From JBMNCQ01 sp049366715 (lineage in GTDB: Bacteria; Bacillota; Peptococcia; Peptococcales; BICA1-8), in the NCBI GenBank assembly GCA_049366715.1, contig JBMNCQ010000042.1, positions 1 through 51,589 of the forward strand: a stretch of DNA of 51,589 nt, read 5' to 3'. Numbering within the stretch: the first letter of the stretch is position 1; every line of letters begins with the position of its first letter. The notes beneath the pieces were generated by a model, which worked only from the letters and a program-made list of their open reading frames with translations, searched no databases and had not been told where the DNA came from. Made by a program: the position numbers and the translations under genes. Positions 15,193 through 24,235 of the stretch are shown here, piece after piece.

Positions 15193-15237
15193 AGGTCTAT
15201 GGAATCGTGGCAACGATTTTATAGACTTTATTTTTTG
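15193..15237 (+). terminator. Rho-independent terminator of tRNA-Leu(CAA)
   Basis: A two-part hairpin: GGTCTAT with ATAGACT outside and AATCGT with ACGATT inside (15193-15228). It is followed by TATTTTTT, ten bases after the tRNA 3' end. Confidence 0.85.
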
Positions 15238-15443
15238 CTCTTTCCGCATCATACTCGAACATTAAAAACTTAAGTACCCGCTCATGACATTTGCTGAAGC
15301 AATCTTCGTACCATCTTCTTATCCTCCCTTAATTCGTAGCAGCCTAGTATACATTTACCATTGACACCAATAGTATAGCATATCCAGGCTTTGACTTTGA
15401 GGCTTTAAATTGCTAAATCATGTTTTCGTGCGCATGGGATTTC

Positions 15444-15674
15444 TTAAGCACATAATAATGTTGATTTTCGAAATTTTATAAGTCCGGCCCATCTCATCCG
15501 ACTTGATTTTGTTCTCCCGGGCATCTTATAACCCGTCTTTGTGCTTATTCCACCGATCATTTCATACATGTGCTCAATACCCACAACATCCGGGTACTCG
15601 CGAAACATAAGATGATGATACGCCTCCCGGCGACTCAATCCTTCATTATTCATCAATTCACTTGCTTTCGCCAT
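15444..15674 (-). CDS. Hypothetical protein or gene fragment, 76 aa
   Basis: An open frame starting MAKASELMNNEGLSRREA, with an N-terminal helical half and a basic C-terminus (PGRTKSSRMRWAGLIKF). There is no clear ribosome binding site, and the region around it (15240-15745) has no other gene. It lies between tRNA-Leu(CAA) and insertion-element debris, so it may be a fragment of a larger gene. No family recognised; coding status doubtful. Confidence 0.3.
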   Translation of the reverse strand: MAKASELMNNEGLSRREAYHHLMFREYPDVVGIEHMYEMIGGISTKTGYKMPGRTKSSRMRWAGLIKFRKSTLLCA

Positions 15675-15745
15675 TCATAGAAAAACAAAAATGACAGTGC
15701 ATTGCACACTATCATGTAATAACCAATGCGATGTGGAATTTTTAA

Positions 15746-16717
15746 CTATAACGAAGTTTTATACATTGGGGCATGTCGTAGCCAACCTTTGGCTTTTCCA
15801 TATTTAACCCAATCATCAAGGGTATCCAGCTCATCCCAAAGAAAATTTTCATATATGTCCCTGAGGCGGTCATTGGTCGTATTCTGTTTTAGGGCAGTGG
15901 CATGAAGATCTATCATAAACTGTATGCCGGTAAATACCTGCCGGTACATCCATTCATCTTCAAGAATATCCGTAGAAGTTACAGGTTTGGTGCTTTTGGG
16001 AGGCCTGTCCGTAAGGGGTAAACTGTAACGGTTCATTTCTTTTTCCAAAAGGTCAATTTGTTTCTGTAAAATGGTTGCAAGCCCCATTAGTAAAACGGTT
16101 TTAAAATCCGGGTCATGAGCAAAATTTTTAAATATTTGCGTGGTTTCCAAAGTATCGTACCTGGATGTCAGATGATCCCACAGGTGAAAAGCTTCACCGG
16201 AATCAAGTTTATCCTGTTGATTATGCGGAGATGGGAGATATAGGGGTGGAGAACCAAACCATCCCTTTAACTTCACATATTTCACGGCTTTACTGTATAC
16301 AATCATTTCGTTTTTCAGGTATTTCATAAATAGCTTGCGTAAGTTGTCAGAAGTTAAAGAAGTTCTGATTGCCCTGAGATGCATATCAACATTCTCTTGC
16401 AGTATAGTCATTAAAAGAGTGGCCACAAACCTATCCTCTATTGCTTCGGTGTTCGCCGGTGTGCGCACACTCTTTGGCGGCCTGCGGGGCAAACTTATGC
16501 CGTAGTCATCCATAAGTTTTTCCAGTTCATTAACCTGCTTTTCAAAGGTTCCATATAGGTTCACTTTAACTAAGATGTTAAAATCAATATCATGGATAAA
16601 GTTTTGAAATACCTGGATTTGTTCGATGGCATCATAACGAGTCCGTAACATATCCCAGATATTAAAAGCTTCTTGGGCATCCAGGATAATTGGGGTCTTT
16701 TTTTTAAATGTAAGCAT
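15746..16717 (-). CDS. DUF3231 family protein with two tandem domains (copy 1)
   Basis: A 323-aa soluble protein made of two related halves of about 155 residues. Each half opens with the same pattern, AFNIWDMLRTRYDAIEQIQ near 15 and AFHLWDHLTSRYDTLETTQ near 172. Each then has a conserved His-Asp (FIHDIDF, FAHDPDF) and, later, YGISLPRRPPKS or YSLPLTDRPPKS. The halves look all-helical, perhaps ferritin-like. This matches DUF3231, of unknown function and frequent in spore formers. A second copy lies at 17371-18351. AAGGTGA precedes the ATG. Confidence 0.75.
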   Translation of the reverse strand: MLTFKKKTPIILDAQEAFNIWDMLRTRYDAIEQIQVFQNFIHDIDFNILVKVNLYGTFEKQVNELEKLMDDYGISLPRRPPKSVRTPANTEAIEDRFVATLLMTILQENVDMHLRAIRTSLTSDNLRKLFMKYLKNEMIVYSKAVKYVKLKGWFGSPPLYLPSPHNQQDKLDSGEAFHLWDHLTSRYDTLETTQIFKNFAHDPDFKTVLLMGLATILQKQIDLLEKEMNRYSLPLTDRPPKSTKPVTSTDILEDEWMYRQVFTGIQFMIDLHATALKQNTTNDRLRDIYENFLWDELDTLDDWVKYGKAKGWLRHAPMYKTSL

Positions 16718-16830
16718 CTAAATCACCTTGTATAATGCAAATATAGGGTTTGATTATACATTTTCCTTTCTGATTATATTTTATATAATCGTTTTTAGAC
16801 GCTGTGGATTAGTTGAATCACCTATAGTAG

Positions 16831-17043
16831 CTGCCGCGTGGTTCAACGTATCTCCGTTGGGCTTTAATTACTGCAGCAAGGTTAATTTCAATGAGAGACC
16901 CTGTATTCAAGGAGTATCTTGCTAAAAAACGACAAGAAGGGAAGCCTTTTCAGGTTGCACTAAGTCATCTTGCTAAAAAACTCTCCAGAGTTATCTTTTA
17001 TTTGCTTTCTAAAAGCAAATCTTTTGTAACTCAAGCTGCTTAA
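16831..17043 (+). pseudogene. IS110-family transposase, C-terminal remnant
   Basis: Read in the frame of ATG 16891, the strand encodes YLRWALITAARLISMRDP, then FKEYLAKKRQEGKPF and LAKKLSRVIFYLL, ending at TAA 17041-17043. This is the conserved C-terminal part of IS110/IS1111-type DEDD transposases. The frame is closed upstream by TAG at 16828-16830 and the catalytic N-terminal half is absent. It lies between a DUF3231 gene and a truncated membrane-protein gene, which its parent element probably disrupted. Confidence 0.7.
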
Positions 17044-17147
17044 ACTTCGTGGTATATTTCATAATCTCAACCAAGAGTAGTATCTCTACTTCTGTTTGCT
17101 GTGCCTAATTTTAGATTCCTGCTCTGTCATTCATTAATCAGGTTTTT

Positions 17148-17360
17148 TTACTTGGATATACTTGACTTCATATAGTTAGTCTCAGTTACATCTTTATTAG
17201 GAAAGATAAGCTGGGATATATCGTGCTGGACCATAATCGTATGAAATAAAAACAAGGCAAAGGTATGAATTATATCAGCGCCAAGTGCGCCAAATAACCC
17301 TGCAATTGTTCCATCTATCACTGTATCACGTTGTTTTATATTAATCCGCACTTCCAACAT
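17148..17360 (-). pseudogene. Truncated membrane protein, 70 aa
   Basis: It starts ten bases after the stop of the DUF3231 copy 2 gene. One hydrophobic helix is visible (about residues 17-42, TIAGLFGALGADIIHTFALF). The N-terminal pattern TVIDGTIAGLFGALGADIIHTF resembles TTRGLLAGITAGVAMNTWNLF of the 151-aa protein at 19203-19658. That protein has three more membrane helices, missing here. The reading frame ends where sequence next to the IS110 remnant begins, so I infer truncation by that insertion. Confidence 0.5.
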
Positions 17361-17370
17361 CCTTTGATTT

Positions 17371-18351
17371 TTATCGCATTAGAGTATACTGGGGGGCTTC
17401 GTTAAACCAGCTTTTTAGCTTTCCAAATTTAGTAAGTTTATCTGCCATATTGATCTCTTGATATAATAAATTAACAAAAATCTTCCGTAACTTATCATTT
17501 GTAAGACATTGTTTAACCGCACTTGCATGCAATACCGCCGCCCCTTGAATACCTGAGTTTAAAATGCGAAACATATAGTCATCTTCTAGAATCTCTGTTG
17601 TTTCTAAGGTAGTCAAAACATTAGGCGGTCTTTTCGGCAAGGGAAGTCCAAACTTCAAACACTCTTTTTCCAATATTTCTGCTTGTTTGCTAAGTACATC
17701 TTCAAGTCCTGTCTTCAATAGTGCCTTAAAATCACCATCATGAGCTGCTTCATATAAAATTTGGGTCTGTTGAATGTTATCGTAACGAAATGTAAGATGA
17801 TCCCATAGATGGTACGCTTCGCCGCAATCTATTTGTTCCGATATAGCTCCTGGAATATTTGGGTAAAGTGGGGGTTGGTTAATCCAACCCTTTAATTTGA
17901 GGTATTTCATTATTACATCAATCCTGCTAATGCTTTCCCTTTCCATCTTAATAAACATCTTTCGAATGTTATCATTCGTTGTCGATGTACGTATTATTCT
18001 TAATAACATTTCCATTGTTTCTTGGGCCCTTATAAATAGGGACTGAGAAATAAACTCATCTGTTATTACCTCAGAATTACTGGCGGTATTTATACCTTTT
18101 CTTGGTGAATCAATACCGCTGACACCGTATTTTCCCATTTCACGCTCAAGATTTTGGGCATCTTTTTTAAAGTCTGCCAGCAAACTATTCAGTAAAAATT
18201 TCAAATCAAAATCATGGGCAAAATTCTCCCATATTTGTATATGTTCTATCTCCCCATACTTTACGGATAAAACATCCCATAGATTGTACGCTTCTTGAAC
18301 ATTGATATGGCTCCTGTTTTGCTCACTCTTTTTTCTGATTGAAAAAACCAT
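17371..18351 (-). CDS. DUF3231 family protein with two tandem domains (copy 2)
   Basis: A 326-aa paralogue of the protein at 15746-16717 with the same two-repeat plan: AYNLWDVLSVKYGEIEHIQ near 19 and AYHLWDHLTFRYDNIQQTQ near 175, with FAHDFDLK and AAHDGDFK following. Each half ends in a WF-x-PP-like motif (LKGWINQPPLYP, LKSWFNEAPQY). Soluble and helical; function unknown. The truncated membrane protein follows ten bases downstream, so the two were probably one operon. The copies have diverged well beyond a recent duplication. Confidence 0.75.
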   Translation of the reverse strand: MVFSIRKKSEQNRSHINVQEAYNLWDVLSVKYGEIEHIQIWENFAHDFDLKFLLNSLLADFKKDAQNLEREMGKYGVSGIDSPRKGINTASNSEVITDEFISQSLFIRAQETMEMLLRIIRTSTTNDNIRKMFIKMERESISRIDVIMKYLKLKGWINQPPLYPNIPGAISEQIDCGEAYHLWDHLTFRYDNIQQTQILYEAAHDGDFKALLKTGLEDVLSKQAEILEKECLKFGLPLPKRPPNVLTTLETTEILEDDYMFRILNSGIQGAAVLHASAVKQCLTNDKLRKIFVNLLYQEINMADKLTKFGKLKSWFNEAPQYTLMR

Positions 18352-18447
18352 GTATCCTCCTAATGCCTGACAACCAGTTTATCAGTAGTATTCTTTCTTC
18401 TTTTTTTTTATTCATATTTTGCCAGCAAATGGATTGTCAACAGCAAA

Positions 18448-18840
18448 CTAGACAGATTTGTGAAGGTACATAGTTTTATACTCCAGAGGACTAAGCCAGC
18501 CTAGTGTTGAATGAATCCGTTTTTCATTAAACCATTTTATATACGACTTTAATTCATTCTCCAGTTGTTCCAATACTATAAAGCGGCGGTTTTTCACGAG
18601 CTCTGTCTTGACCAGCTTAAAAGTGCCTTCAGACACGGCATTATCACGAGAGCACCCTTTTACACGCTCAAAGAGCGCCGAATAATTAAAGGTCGAAATT
18701 ATTTCATCAGTTAGCCGGCTTTTGAATTCGCTGCCACAGTCTGTATGAAACATTTTAATATTATGCAGATTGACCTTTATAGTGGCAAAAGCATGATATA
18801 CCAGAGCAGTGTCTCTGGCTCTGCCACAGGCTGTGTCCAA
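18448..18840 (-). pseudogene. IS3-family transposase OrfB, C-terminal remnant
   Basis: The 130-aa frame contains the integrase-core end of IS3/IS150-type OrfB: MFHTDCGSEFKS with the second catalytic Asp, KGCSRDNAVSEGTFKLVKTE with the catalytic Glu region, and WFNEKRIHSTLGWLSPLEY at the end. The first 120 or so residues, including the first catalytic Asp, are absent, and the frame joins straight onto an OrfA remnant. The element is dead. The start at 18840 is not a true start. Confidence 0.75.
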
Positions 18841-19086
18841 TTATTTCTCAATTAAATAAATCAAAGCGAAGGCATCTATGATGCCATTTTCCATCAACAG
18901 GCACCGGTTCTCTTTGCGAAGCTTAATGAGTTCTTTCTGCTCATCACTGAGATTGTCTTTTTTCGAAATGAACCTGTTTTCTCATGTTGCTTCATCCGGC
19001 GGTCAAACGTTGGACTACCTCTATCATATTCCTTCAGGATTCCGGCTCGCGGTTTACCCTTTAGATATCAACTGTGCCAGCTTAAT
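18841..19086 (-). pseudogene. IS3-family OrfA remnant with frameshifts
   Basis: Reading the minus strand with two frame changes gives LAQLISKG, then KPRAGILKEYDRGSPTF and MKQHEKTGSF, then DNLSDEQKELIKLRKENR and LLMENGIIDAFALIYLIEK followed by stop at 18841-18843. This is the helix-turn-helix plus leucine-zipper pattern of IS3 OrfA. Single-base losses lie near 19050 and 18962. It belongs to the same dead element as the OrfB remnant. Confidence 0.6.
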
Positions 19087-19202
19087 GCAAGAGCAAAATC
19101 GAAACCCAGCCCCCCTAAATGATCATTGCTTATATTTTTCATTTTTTTGGAAACAAATAAATATAGTCTGGTGAAAGTGATTTTACATTTGAGGTGGTAT
19201 AA

Positions 19203-19658
19203 ATGGATAGGACAACTCGTGGGCTACTAGCTGGAATAACTGCCGGTGTTGCTATGAATACTTGGAATCTTTTTGACTATTATTTTCTCCATTTAACAGA
19301 AATCAGGTTCTTAGATTGGTTAGCAGTTTTAATAACATGGACTAAACCGGCAAACACGTTTCAAACCGTTATCGCCCTAGTATTACAGACTGTAATATGG
19401 GATGGATTTCTGGGTATCCTTTTTGCCCACCTAGTTGTTTTGGTTACTTCGGAAGGTATTGTGTATAAATCAACTTTATACAGTGCCCTGCTTTGGTTTA
19501 CTTTTAAAGTAATCGTGAATCTTTACCGTGTTCCATTTTTATCCGGTCCCGGTGAGCAACCTCATTTTGGTCGTTTGTCTAATTTGCTGGCAATAATTAT
19601 ATGGGGAATTATAATGGGAATTATGCTGAAAAAACTAAATAAAAAAACCGAAGCTTGA
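19203..19658 (+). CDS. Four-TM membrane protein, 151 aa
   Basis: A hydrophobic protein with about four helices: residues 8-30, 52-68, 73-95 and 128-146 (LLAIIIWGIIMGIMLKKL). GAGGTGG lies upstream of the ATG. It resembles the fragment at 17148-17360, which follows a DUF3231 gene, so this is probably the intact relative of the DUF3231-linked membrane protein. No function known. It ends the accessory island. Confidence 0.6.
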   Translation: MDRTTRGLLAGITAGVAMNTWNLFDYYFLHLTEIRFLDWLAVLITWTKPANTFQTVIALVLQTVIWDGFLGILFAHLVVLVTSEGIVYKSTLYSALLWFTFKVIVNLYRVPFLSGPGEQPHFGRLSNLLAIIIWGIIMGIMLKKLNKKTEA

Positions 19659-19679
19659 TATCTACACTTCCACCGGCCT

Positions 19680-20669
19680 TTATTTTACCCTTCTTTCGGA
19701 AGAATAGATTATCGTGTTTTCCTGGCATTGCCGGCTAAGCTCACCTTTTTCTACCAGATATTTGAGATGGGCAGCTGCCTCACCCAAGGCAAACCATTTT
19801 TGCGGTGTGGGAAACTGCTCCCAAGACGGGTAACTTAAGCTCCACTTCATCTCGGCAGCTACCTGACAGGCATTTTTAGGGCCATCTTCAACTATTTTCA
19901 TGACCTCGTCCAGCCTGTCACGGTGGTGGATTTTTAATTCATCGATCCTCTCCCGGCAGTTTTCTATCAGATTACGATGCCCCGGTAATGTCAGAATTAT
20001 ATCTAATTGATATATTTTCTCCAGGCTACGCAGGTATGATTTCAGGGGATTTTCTTTTTCAGACCAAAGTGAGATATTGGGCGTGATATTGGACAGAATA
20101 TGGTCTCCGGATATTAAAATTTTTTTCCCGGGGTCATACAGACAGATATGCCCGCGGGTATGCCCCGGAGTTTCCACACAGTAAAATCTATACCCGGCAA
20201 TTTCTATGAGGTCCTTCTCTTGGACATAAGTAAAATTGTTGTAACCAACCGCACAATATTTATAGCCGGGATGCTTGGTTATTACATTATGTAATTCACC
20301 GGCAGGAAAACCATTCAACCTTGCAAAAGCAGACATCTCTTCCCAGTGCGGTCCATTTTGCCCCCTGCCGATGATTAGCCCGTCAGCTTTACTACAGTAA
20401 ACGGCAGCCGACTTACCGGCCAGTTTCCCGATAAGTCCGGAATGGTCTGCATGAAGGTGCGTAATAAAAAAATCCGTCCTGCTGAGATTAATGCCCAGTT
20501 CATGAAGTCCCGCCGTCAGAGCATTCTCGCACTCTTCCCTGTTAAAACCCGTATCAATAATCAAATTGCGGTCCGGTCCCTTGATTATATAGCTATTCAG
20601 AGACTTTAACGGATTTTGGGGCAGCGGAACATCTATTTTGTACAGGTTTGGACTTATTTCCCGGATCAT
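19680..20669 (-). CDS. MBL-fold metallo-hydrolase
   Basis: A 329-aa metallo-beta-lactamase-fold hydrolase. The metal-binding motif THLHADHSG (His-x-His-x-Asp-His) is intact, with LIIDTGF before it, ETPGHTRGHICLY further on, LISGDHIL and a late LPGHR histidine. The C-terminal helical part (MKIVEDGPKNACQVAAEM, then FALGEAAAHLKYLVEKG) resembles that of glyoxalase-II-like Bacillus YflN-type enzymes. Substrate unknown. I start at ATG 20667-20669 behind GAGGAG; the upstream TTG is less likely. Confidence 0.85.
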   Translation of the reverse strand: MIREISPNLYKIDVPLPQNPLKSLNSYIIKGPDRNLIIDTGFNREECENALTAGLHELGINLSRTDFFITHLHADHSGLIGKLAGKSAAVYCSKADGLIIGRGQNGPHWEEMSAFARLNGFPAGELHNVITKHPGYKYCAVGYNNFTYVQEKDLIEIAGYRFYCVETPGHTRGHICLYDPGKKILISGDHILSNITPNISLWSEKENPLKSYLRSLEKIYQLDIILTLPGHRNLIENCRERIDELKIHHRDRLDEVMKIVEDGPKNACQVAAEMKWSLSYPSWEQFPTPQKWFALGEAAAHLKYLVEKGELSRQCQENTIIYSSERRVK

Positions 20670-20748
20670 TTGCGACAACTCCTCTTAATATTTCATTTTA
20701 TTCTGCCACGATAGCTTTTTAGTTATTTTACCCTCAAGGTCAGAAAGT

Positions 20749-20961
20749 CTATTGAAAACCATACCTGAAAATTTGCTCCCTTATTACCGGCGAGCCAAAG
20801 ACAAAATAAAGCAGCACTAATAATACAAAACATCCACTAAGCAGACCAAACCAGGCAAAATAATTATTTTCCTTTTTAAGCAAAGGGAACAAGACTATTA
20901 AGAATACGCCAAAGCAAAAGGTAAGCAAAATACTTAGTCTGGCAATTAAATACTCCCACAT
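20749..20961 (-). CDS. Small two-TM membrane protein, 70 aa
   Basis: It consists almost wholly of two hydrophobic helices (about residues 5-27 and 34-56) with a short basic loop KKENNYFAW between them. AGGAGG lies five bases before the ATG. It stands between the metallo-hydrolase and the DUF218 gene on the same strand. No family recognised. Confidence 0.55.
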   Translation of the reverse strand: MWEYLIARLSILLTFCFGVFLIVLFPLLKKENNYFAWFGLLSGCFVLLVLLYFVFGSPVIREQIFRYGFQ

Positions 20962-21077
20962 AATATCCTCCTGTAGATAATTTCTTATATTTTTCCTCTA
21001 GTATTCAATGAGAAAAATCCGTCTCCTCCGCTACCTCTCTTTTATCATATTTTTAAGGTTTTGCTGTTTCTTAACGA

Positions 21078-21773
21078 CTATTCTTTATCGTCAGTTACCC
21101 TACCATCCCCTGTTACCGGAATAATCTCCCCTAAATATGTGGGTTGAGGCTTTAGTATTTTAGCGGTAAAAAAATCTTTATTTCTGGCCAGTATTTCCCT
21201 GAGTTCACTTTTAAGCATTACATTATGGTAAATATGCTTGTCCGCAGCTACCCCAGAAGCTTCTAACCCTAATTCCCCGGCGATAAACAAAGCCCTCATG
21301 AGATGATAGCGCTGGGTTACAATGATTACTTTCTCCACCCGGAAGATATCCCTGGCCCTGTACAGACTTTCATATGTACTGAAACCGGCATGATCCATGA
21401 AAATATCCTTAGCAGGTACGTCTTTTTCCACCAGGAAGCTTTTCATAGCATTCACTTCATCATATTCTTTGCTGCCATGGTCCCCACTGACAATAATTTT
21501 CGGGGCTTTGTCCTTTGCATACAATTCACAGCCCGTCGTTAATCTGTCATTTAGCATTAATGAGACATCGCCATTAGGGTAGACACGGGCTCCCAATATT
21601 AGAATAGCATCGGCTTCAGGAACACCATCAGCCTCATTTATATACTTTAGCCCTTTTTGCTGCACATAGTAATTAACAGACAGCAAAGTCCCGGCAAATA
21701 TCATAAGCAAGGTTAACAAGATAAAAATTTTGTTTTTCTTCTTTTTAAGCATGATTGCCTTCCCGGTAGCCAC
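21078..21773 (-). CDS. DUF218 / SanA-like envelope protein
   Basis: A 231-aa protein with an N-terminal membrane helix (about 16-35) and an outside DUF218 domain. Visible marks are ILILGARVYPNGDVS, a conserved DR, IIVSGDHGSKEYDE and DHAGFSTYESLYRARD, as in SanA/YdcF/ElyC proteins linked to envelope barrier function. The start is GTG at 21771-21773, six bases after AAGGAGG; a longer frame to 21833 would overlap the upstream gene and pass through this ribosome site. Biochemical role is not established for most of the family. Confidence 0.8.
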   Translation of the reverse strand: MATGKAIMLKKKKNKIFILLTLLMIFAGTLLSVNYYVQQKGLKYINEADGVPEADAILILGARVYPNGDVSLMLNDRLTTGCELYAKDKAPKIIVSGDHGSKEYDEVNAMKSFLVEKDVPAKDIFMDHAGFSTYESLYRARDIFRVEKVIIVTQRYHLMRALFIAGELGLEASGVAADKHIYHNVMLKSELREILARNKDFFTAKILKPQPTYLGEIIPVTGDGRVTDDKE

Positions 21774-21804
21774 ATATATCCTCCTTACACATTGACTGGT
21801 GCAC

Positions 21805-23622
21805 TTACTCTGTGATACATATCCCTTTTTCACTGGGATTCAGATTATACCAAAACACGACGCGCCCGTCGGCCAGAACGCCGAGAAGATGAGCTTCCGC
21901 TGCCTTGACGGTGATAATTTTAGGCTCGGCCTGCATTGTATTCAGGTTCAGGCGGTTAATATAGTGTTCATTTTCTGCATTGTCGGTTTGATCCTGTCTG
22001 GAAGTGATAAAGACGGCATAGTTTGATCCGACGTAAAGCTGATCCGGCATGACAATATACCCCGTATCCCCTTTATCTTCGAGAGGAATTTCCTGAACTT
22101 CCCCGTTTTGAAAGTTCAGATAAAGTGTTTTATAATCTCCGTCCTGCTTTTGCTCATCACGGATATAGTTATTAATTTCCATCAAACCGGTATCATATCT
22201 GATGAGGCCGGTAGAGGAGCACTCCGAACCAATAGCGTAATACTTTTGTGTCCGGCTCCTGAAATCATATAATGTATATCCCCTGGCGCTTTCATAGCCT
22301 GTCATGGTGGTGACCACTTTTTGTTCATCAGCCACAAACCGGGGAGCCCAGTGAAAGGAATTGTCCACCAGTTCGCTGCCGGCAATCGGTACGGTTCCAG
22401 AAAGCAGATTGTCACTGCCGTCGGTAATATTATACAGCTTTAGGCCGGTTTCATCGGCATAAACATATTTTGTCCTGTCCTGTGATACATCATAACCGCC
22501 GAAAAATATTACCGGATTATTCTTTTCATTGTCGAGAGGTTCCCGTTTTATCTTGTCCCAGATAACCCTGGGCAGCGGAATAACCTCTGTCTGCTCCAGC
22601 ATTTTATCGGCAAACAGGGTCTTGTCACGCCTACGAATGATAATGCTTTCTCCTTTCAGGCTTACATCCTTCGGCTCTAAATGTCCGTTTATCTCCAGGC
22701 GTTTTTCCACGTCCAGGGCAGCAGGATTAAGCAGCAGCAGAGCAGCGTTTTTTGCCTTATCATAGGGAGTATAGGCCAAAATCATTCTGCCCTCCGTCTC
22801 GCCAAGCAGGGAAAGGGCGTCAAGGTCGCCGTCAAAACCTGCAATCCTGTCAAAACGCTGATATTCACCTGATATAGCGACCAGGTGATTATTGATATAT
22901 TCCCGTTTGCCGCTTACAAAATAAAGACTTCCGCCTTCGCGCTGTTTTAGTATGTAAGTGTCCCGATACCTAATGCGGTCAGATACTTGGGAGTCTGGCT
23001 GCGCCAGTACGACTATAATCGTGCCGTCGCTGTTCCGCATCGCTTTTTCCAGCCGTTTGCCCCGCAAAGAACCCTTGTAGGAAGGCCGCGGCTGCTGCCT
23101 TTTGCCGCCGGGGCTGAAAAGAAAGGCCTTCTTTTGCGGGTCATAGCTGTGCTCATCAATTTGGGATACATCAAGATGATCTAAATTAAAATAGCGTTCG
23201 GCATATTGCAGGGCCGTCTCCAGCGGAAAAAGCCGCAGGTAGCCGTGCTCGTTTTCCGGCTCCAGATTTTCCGCATCATGTTCATTGATGTATTTGTACC
23301 AGCAGAATCTGGCCACATATAACGGTTCTATTTCCTTGGCAGTACTGAAACTGCGGGAAATTCCCACCAAGTTGGAGGAGTCAAACAGGTATTCCTGCCA
23401 CAGCTTTTCCAGTTCAACCGGGTCGGTAATCTCCCCGTATTCCAGCTTTGTCTTCTCCGGTTTACTCTTCGCATCCGTCTTATTTGCCTCCTGCCCGGTG
23501 CTTTCGGAAGATTGTCCGGGTGGGGGTGGATCTGGCCTGCTGTTGCTGCAGCCTGCGCCAAATACTGCCAAAGTCAGCAGCAGAACAGCCGGGAGAAGGA
23601 TTACAAATTTTTTGCGCGTCAT
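21805..23622 (-). CDS. Large lipoprotein, propeller-like, 605 aa
   Basis: A lipoprotein signal peptide ends in the lipobox FGAGC (Cys near residue 25), followed by a Pro/Gly/Ser linker. The rest is rich in short beta strands with Asp-Gly turns (GGYDVSQDRTKYVYADETG, RFVADEQKVVTTMTGYES, LLGVLADGRVVFWYN), like a WD40/TolB-type propeller. No enzyme motif is visible. It is anchored outside the cell membrane. I start at ATG 23620-23622, eight bases after AGGTG, not at the preceding TTG. It is the last of three propeller-like genes on this strand (to 26161). Confidence 0.7.
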   Translation of the reverse strand: MTRKKFVILLPAVLLLTLAVFGAGCSNSRPDPPPPGQSSESTGQEANKTDAKSKPEKTKLEYGEITDPVELEKLWQEYLFDSSNLVGISRSFSTAKEIEPLYVARFCWYKYINEHDAENLEPENEHGYLRLFPLETALQYAERYFNLDHLDVSQIDEHSYDPQKKAFLFSPGGKRQQPRPSYKGSLRGKRLEKAMRNSDGTIIVVLAQPDSQVSDRIRYRDTYILKQREGGSLYFVSGKREYINNHLVAISGEYQRFDRIAGFDGDLDALSLLGETEGRMILAYTPYDKAKNAALLLLNPAALDVEKRLEINGHLEPKDVSLKGESIIIRRRDKTLFADKMLEQTEVIPLPRVIWDKIKREPLDNEKNNPVIFFGGYDVSQDRTKYVYADETGLKLYNITDGSDNLLSGTVPIAGSELVDNSFHWAPRFVADEQKVVTTMTGYESARGYTLYDFRSRTQKYYAIGSECSSTGLIRYDTGLMEINNYIRDEQKQDGDYKTLYLNFQNGEVQEIPLEDKGDTGYIVMPDQLYVGSNYAVFITSRQDQTDNAENEHYINRLNLNTMQAEPKIITVKAAEAHLLGVLADGRVVFWYNLNPSEKGICITE

Positions 23623-23680
23623 CAATAAAACACCTGCCTGTTTCTTGTATAAGAAATAAGTTCTGTTGCCGTAACCTTTT

Positions 23681-24186
23681 TTATCCCGCCCCGGGAGGAG
23701 ATCCCGTCTGATGCAAGCCGGTACTACAAGGCAGTTTTTCAGGCGTAAAGGCGTTTGTTCCCACTGTAGCGGTCCAACCGGTAACGGCAGATTTTCCGAA
23801 TAATATGGCTATTTAGGCCGGTCAAAAGCATGCACCTTTTGCCAGTGCCTGCCACCATCGGAAGTTGTATACATGACCGACGGTTCGGCATAATCGGTGC
23901 ATATCCACCAGCCGCAGGCGGCATCGGCAATGGCTAACAATTGTTGCCCGTGCCCTTCAAATTCAGCCTCACCGTTAGTCCAGGTTTTGCCGCCGTCTAT
24001 TGTCCAGCCTATGGTATTGGGCTTGTCACAAGGCTGACACTGCCCGCCCATGAAGGCCACTTTGGTATTGACCACATACAAAGGACCAGGACTAGCACCT
24101 GCGTTGGCCGGCCCTGCGTTATAATCCAACGGAAAACCCGGGGCGGGTCCGGCACCCGCAGGCGGCGGGCCGGATCCCGAAGCATT
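23681..24186 (-). pseudogene. Decayed BNR/Asp-box repeat protein
   Basis: The clearest open part is 23809-24129. It holds two sialidase-type Asp-boxes, TIDGGKTW and TSDGGRHW, with an Ala/Cys-rich stretch between them. Both ends look broken. Upstream the frame is only Gly/Pro-rich and is closed by TGA at 24187-24189 with no start or ribosome site. After the stop near 23809 a neighbouring frame continues with protein-like sequence (AVTGWTATVGTNAFTPEK) to 23681. I infer a fragment of a larger exported propeller gene. Confidence 0.5.
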
Positions 24187-24235
24187 TCATAACCGCAATA
24201 CCGTAGATCCTCTGCACAAATGACCGGCCCTGCAC

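Noticed and set aside
15047..15265. Open frame across tRNA-Leu(CAA) on the plus strand
   Set aside because: It merely reads the promoter, tRNA and terminator; no ribosome site.
23285..23659. Plus-strand frames opposite the lipoprotein gene
   Set aside because: Antisense to the signal peptide and linker of a convincing lipoprotein; cysteine/serine-rich shadow translation.
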